A DNA stretch of 6,588 bases. Source: Candidatus Dadabacteria bacterium. Lineage in GTDB: Bacteria; J088. The notes below the pieces were generated by a model. That model worked only from the letters and a program-made list of their open reading frames with translations, made no database searches and was not told the DNA's origin. Both the position numbers and the translations under genes were made by a program. This document shows positions 6,197-6,588 of this stretch, one piece after another. Numbering within the stretch: position 1 is the first letter of the stretch; each line of letters starts with the position of its first letter. The DNA lies in the NCBI GenBank assembly GCA_003695505.1, contig RFIY01000096.1:1-6588 (forward strand), given 5' to 3'.

Positions 6197-6588
6197 ATGC
6201 TGGGCGCGATTTGTGGCGATGTGATCGGAGCACCGTATGAGCGGCGCCGGTATGCCATCAAGCACAAAGATTTTCCATTGTTTTGCGAGTACTCGCGCTT
6301 TACCGACGATACGATCCTGACGCTCGCCGTCGGTAACGCTATCCTGCGCAACGTTGGTTACCTCGAATCGGTCGTCGCATTTGCGACGGAGTTCCCGCGA
6401 AAGGGCTACGGGGGAAGGTTTCGCCAGTGGTTGCGCTCCGGGACTTATGAGCCGTACGCCAGTTTTGGTAATGGCTCGGCAATGCGTGTCAGTCCGGTCG
6501 GCTGGGCGTTCGACGACGAGACTCGGGTGCTGGCGGAAGCGGCGCGCTCGGCCGAGATCACCCACAACCACCCGGAAGGGATCAAGGG
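6197..6588 (+). CDS. ADP-ribosylglycohydrolase family protein (DraG/ARH-type), 3' end cut by window edge
   Basis: The first 130 codons are present and the frame is open at the right edge. The family removes ADP-ribose from proteins or small molecules with a dinuclear magnesium or manganese centre. The visible motifs follow human ARH3 in order. GDVIGAPYE ends in Glu15 (ARH3 Glu41). FTDDT supplies metal ligands Thr36-Asp37-Asp38 (Thr76-Asp77-Asp78). SFGNGSAMR (89-97) matches the ADP-ribose-binding loop at Ser148-Asn151. THNHPEGIK (122-130) carries His123 (His182), and the Ser89-His123 spacing of 34 equals ARH3's. The C-terminal metal-binding aspartates would lie outside the window. The Glu15-to-Thr36 spacing is shorter than in ARH3, so the intervening loop is trimmed. 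The protein is probably cytoplasmic, with no signal peptide. Whether it acts on arginine-, serine- or nucleic-acid-linked ADP-ribose cannot be told. No ADP-ribosyltransferase partner lies in the window. It is separated from the efflux operon by a hairpin and probably has its own promoter. Confidence 0.93.
   Translation, partial: MLGAICGDVIGAPYERRRYAIKHKDFPLFCEYSRFTDDTILTLAVGNAILRNVGYLESVVAFATEFPRKGYGGRFRQWLRSGTYEPYASFGNGSAMRVSPVGWAFDDETRVLAEAARSAEITHNHPEGIK

Noticed and set aside
4894-6351. A 485-codon open frame on the minus strand opposite the pump gene
   Set aside because: It is antisense to a clear RND gene in GC-rich DNA, its translation is polar and low in complexity with no recognisable domain, and it crosses into the start of the ADP-ribosylglycohydrolase gene. 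It is a shadow frame.

Overview
The window looks like chromosomal DNA of a GC-rich Gram-negative bacterium, most likely a proteobacterium. The reasons are the outer-membrane TolC-type protein, the RND inner-membrane pump, the clear Shine-Dalgarno sites and the G/C-biased third codon positions. I cannot name the genus from sequence alone.

Layout. (1) Positions 1-596, minus strand: a GTG-started gene for a secreted or membrane-inserted protein that runs off the left edge. It has a signal peptide and four hydrophobic segments, each opening with a histidine, arranged as in cytochrome b561-type dihaem proteins. (2) Positions 597-720: a short divergent control region. It holds a -10 for the leftward gene, a promoter for the rightward operon, and a perfect 12-bp palindrome plus a third related half-site that together cover that promoter. 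(3) Positions 721-6108, plus strand: a three-gene operon encoding a TetR-family regulator, a TolC-family outer-membrane factor and an RND-superfamily permease. The first two genes overlap by ATGA; the third follows after 55 nt. A perfect 12-bp GC hairpin at the end of the permease gene closes the operon. (4) Positions 6197-6588, plus strand: the first 130 codons of an ADP-ribosylglycohydrolase (DraG/ARH-type), cut by the right edge.

How the genes fit together. The TetR protein probably represses its own operon by binding the palindrome over the -10 box, so the regulator, the outer-membrane channel and the pump would be made together when a ligand releases it. No periplasmic adaptor (membrane fusion protein) is encoded between or beside the channel and pump genes, although a tripartite RND system normally needs one. 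The permease keeps the paired aspartates of transmembrane helix 4 but has Asn-Asp where AcrB has Lys940-Asn941. The flanking b561-like and ADP-ribosylglycohydrolase genes look functionally separate from the pump.

The main points of interest are the adaptor-less gene order, the apparently leaderless regulator transcript with its compact operator, and the four-histidine membrane protein. I see no clear evidence of a wholly new system, mobile element, CRISPR array or RNA gene.
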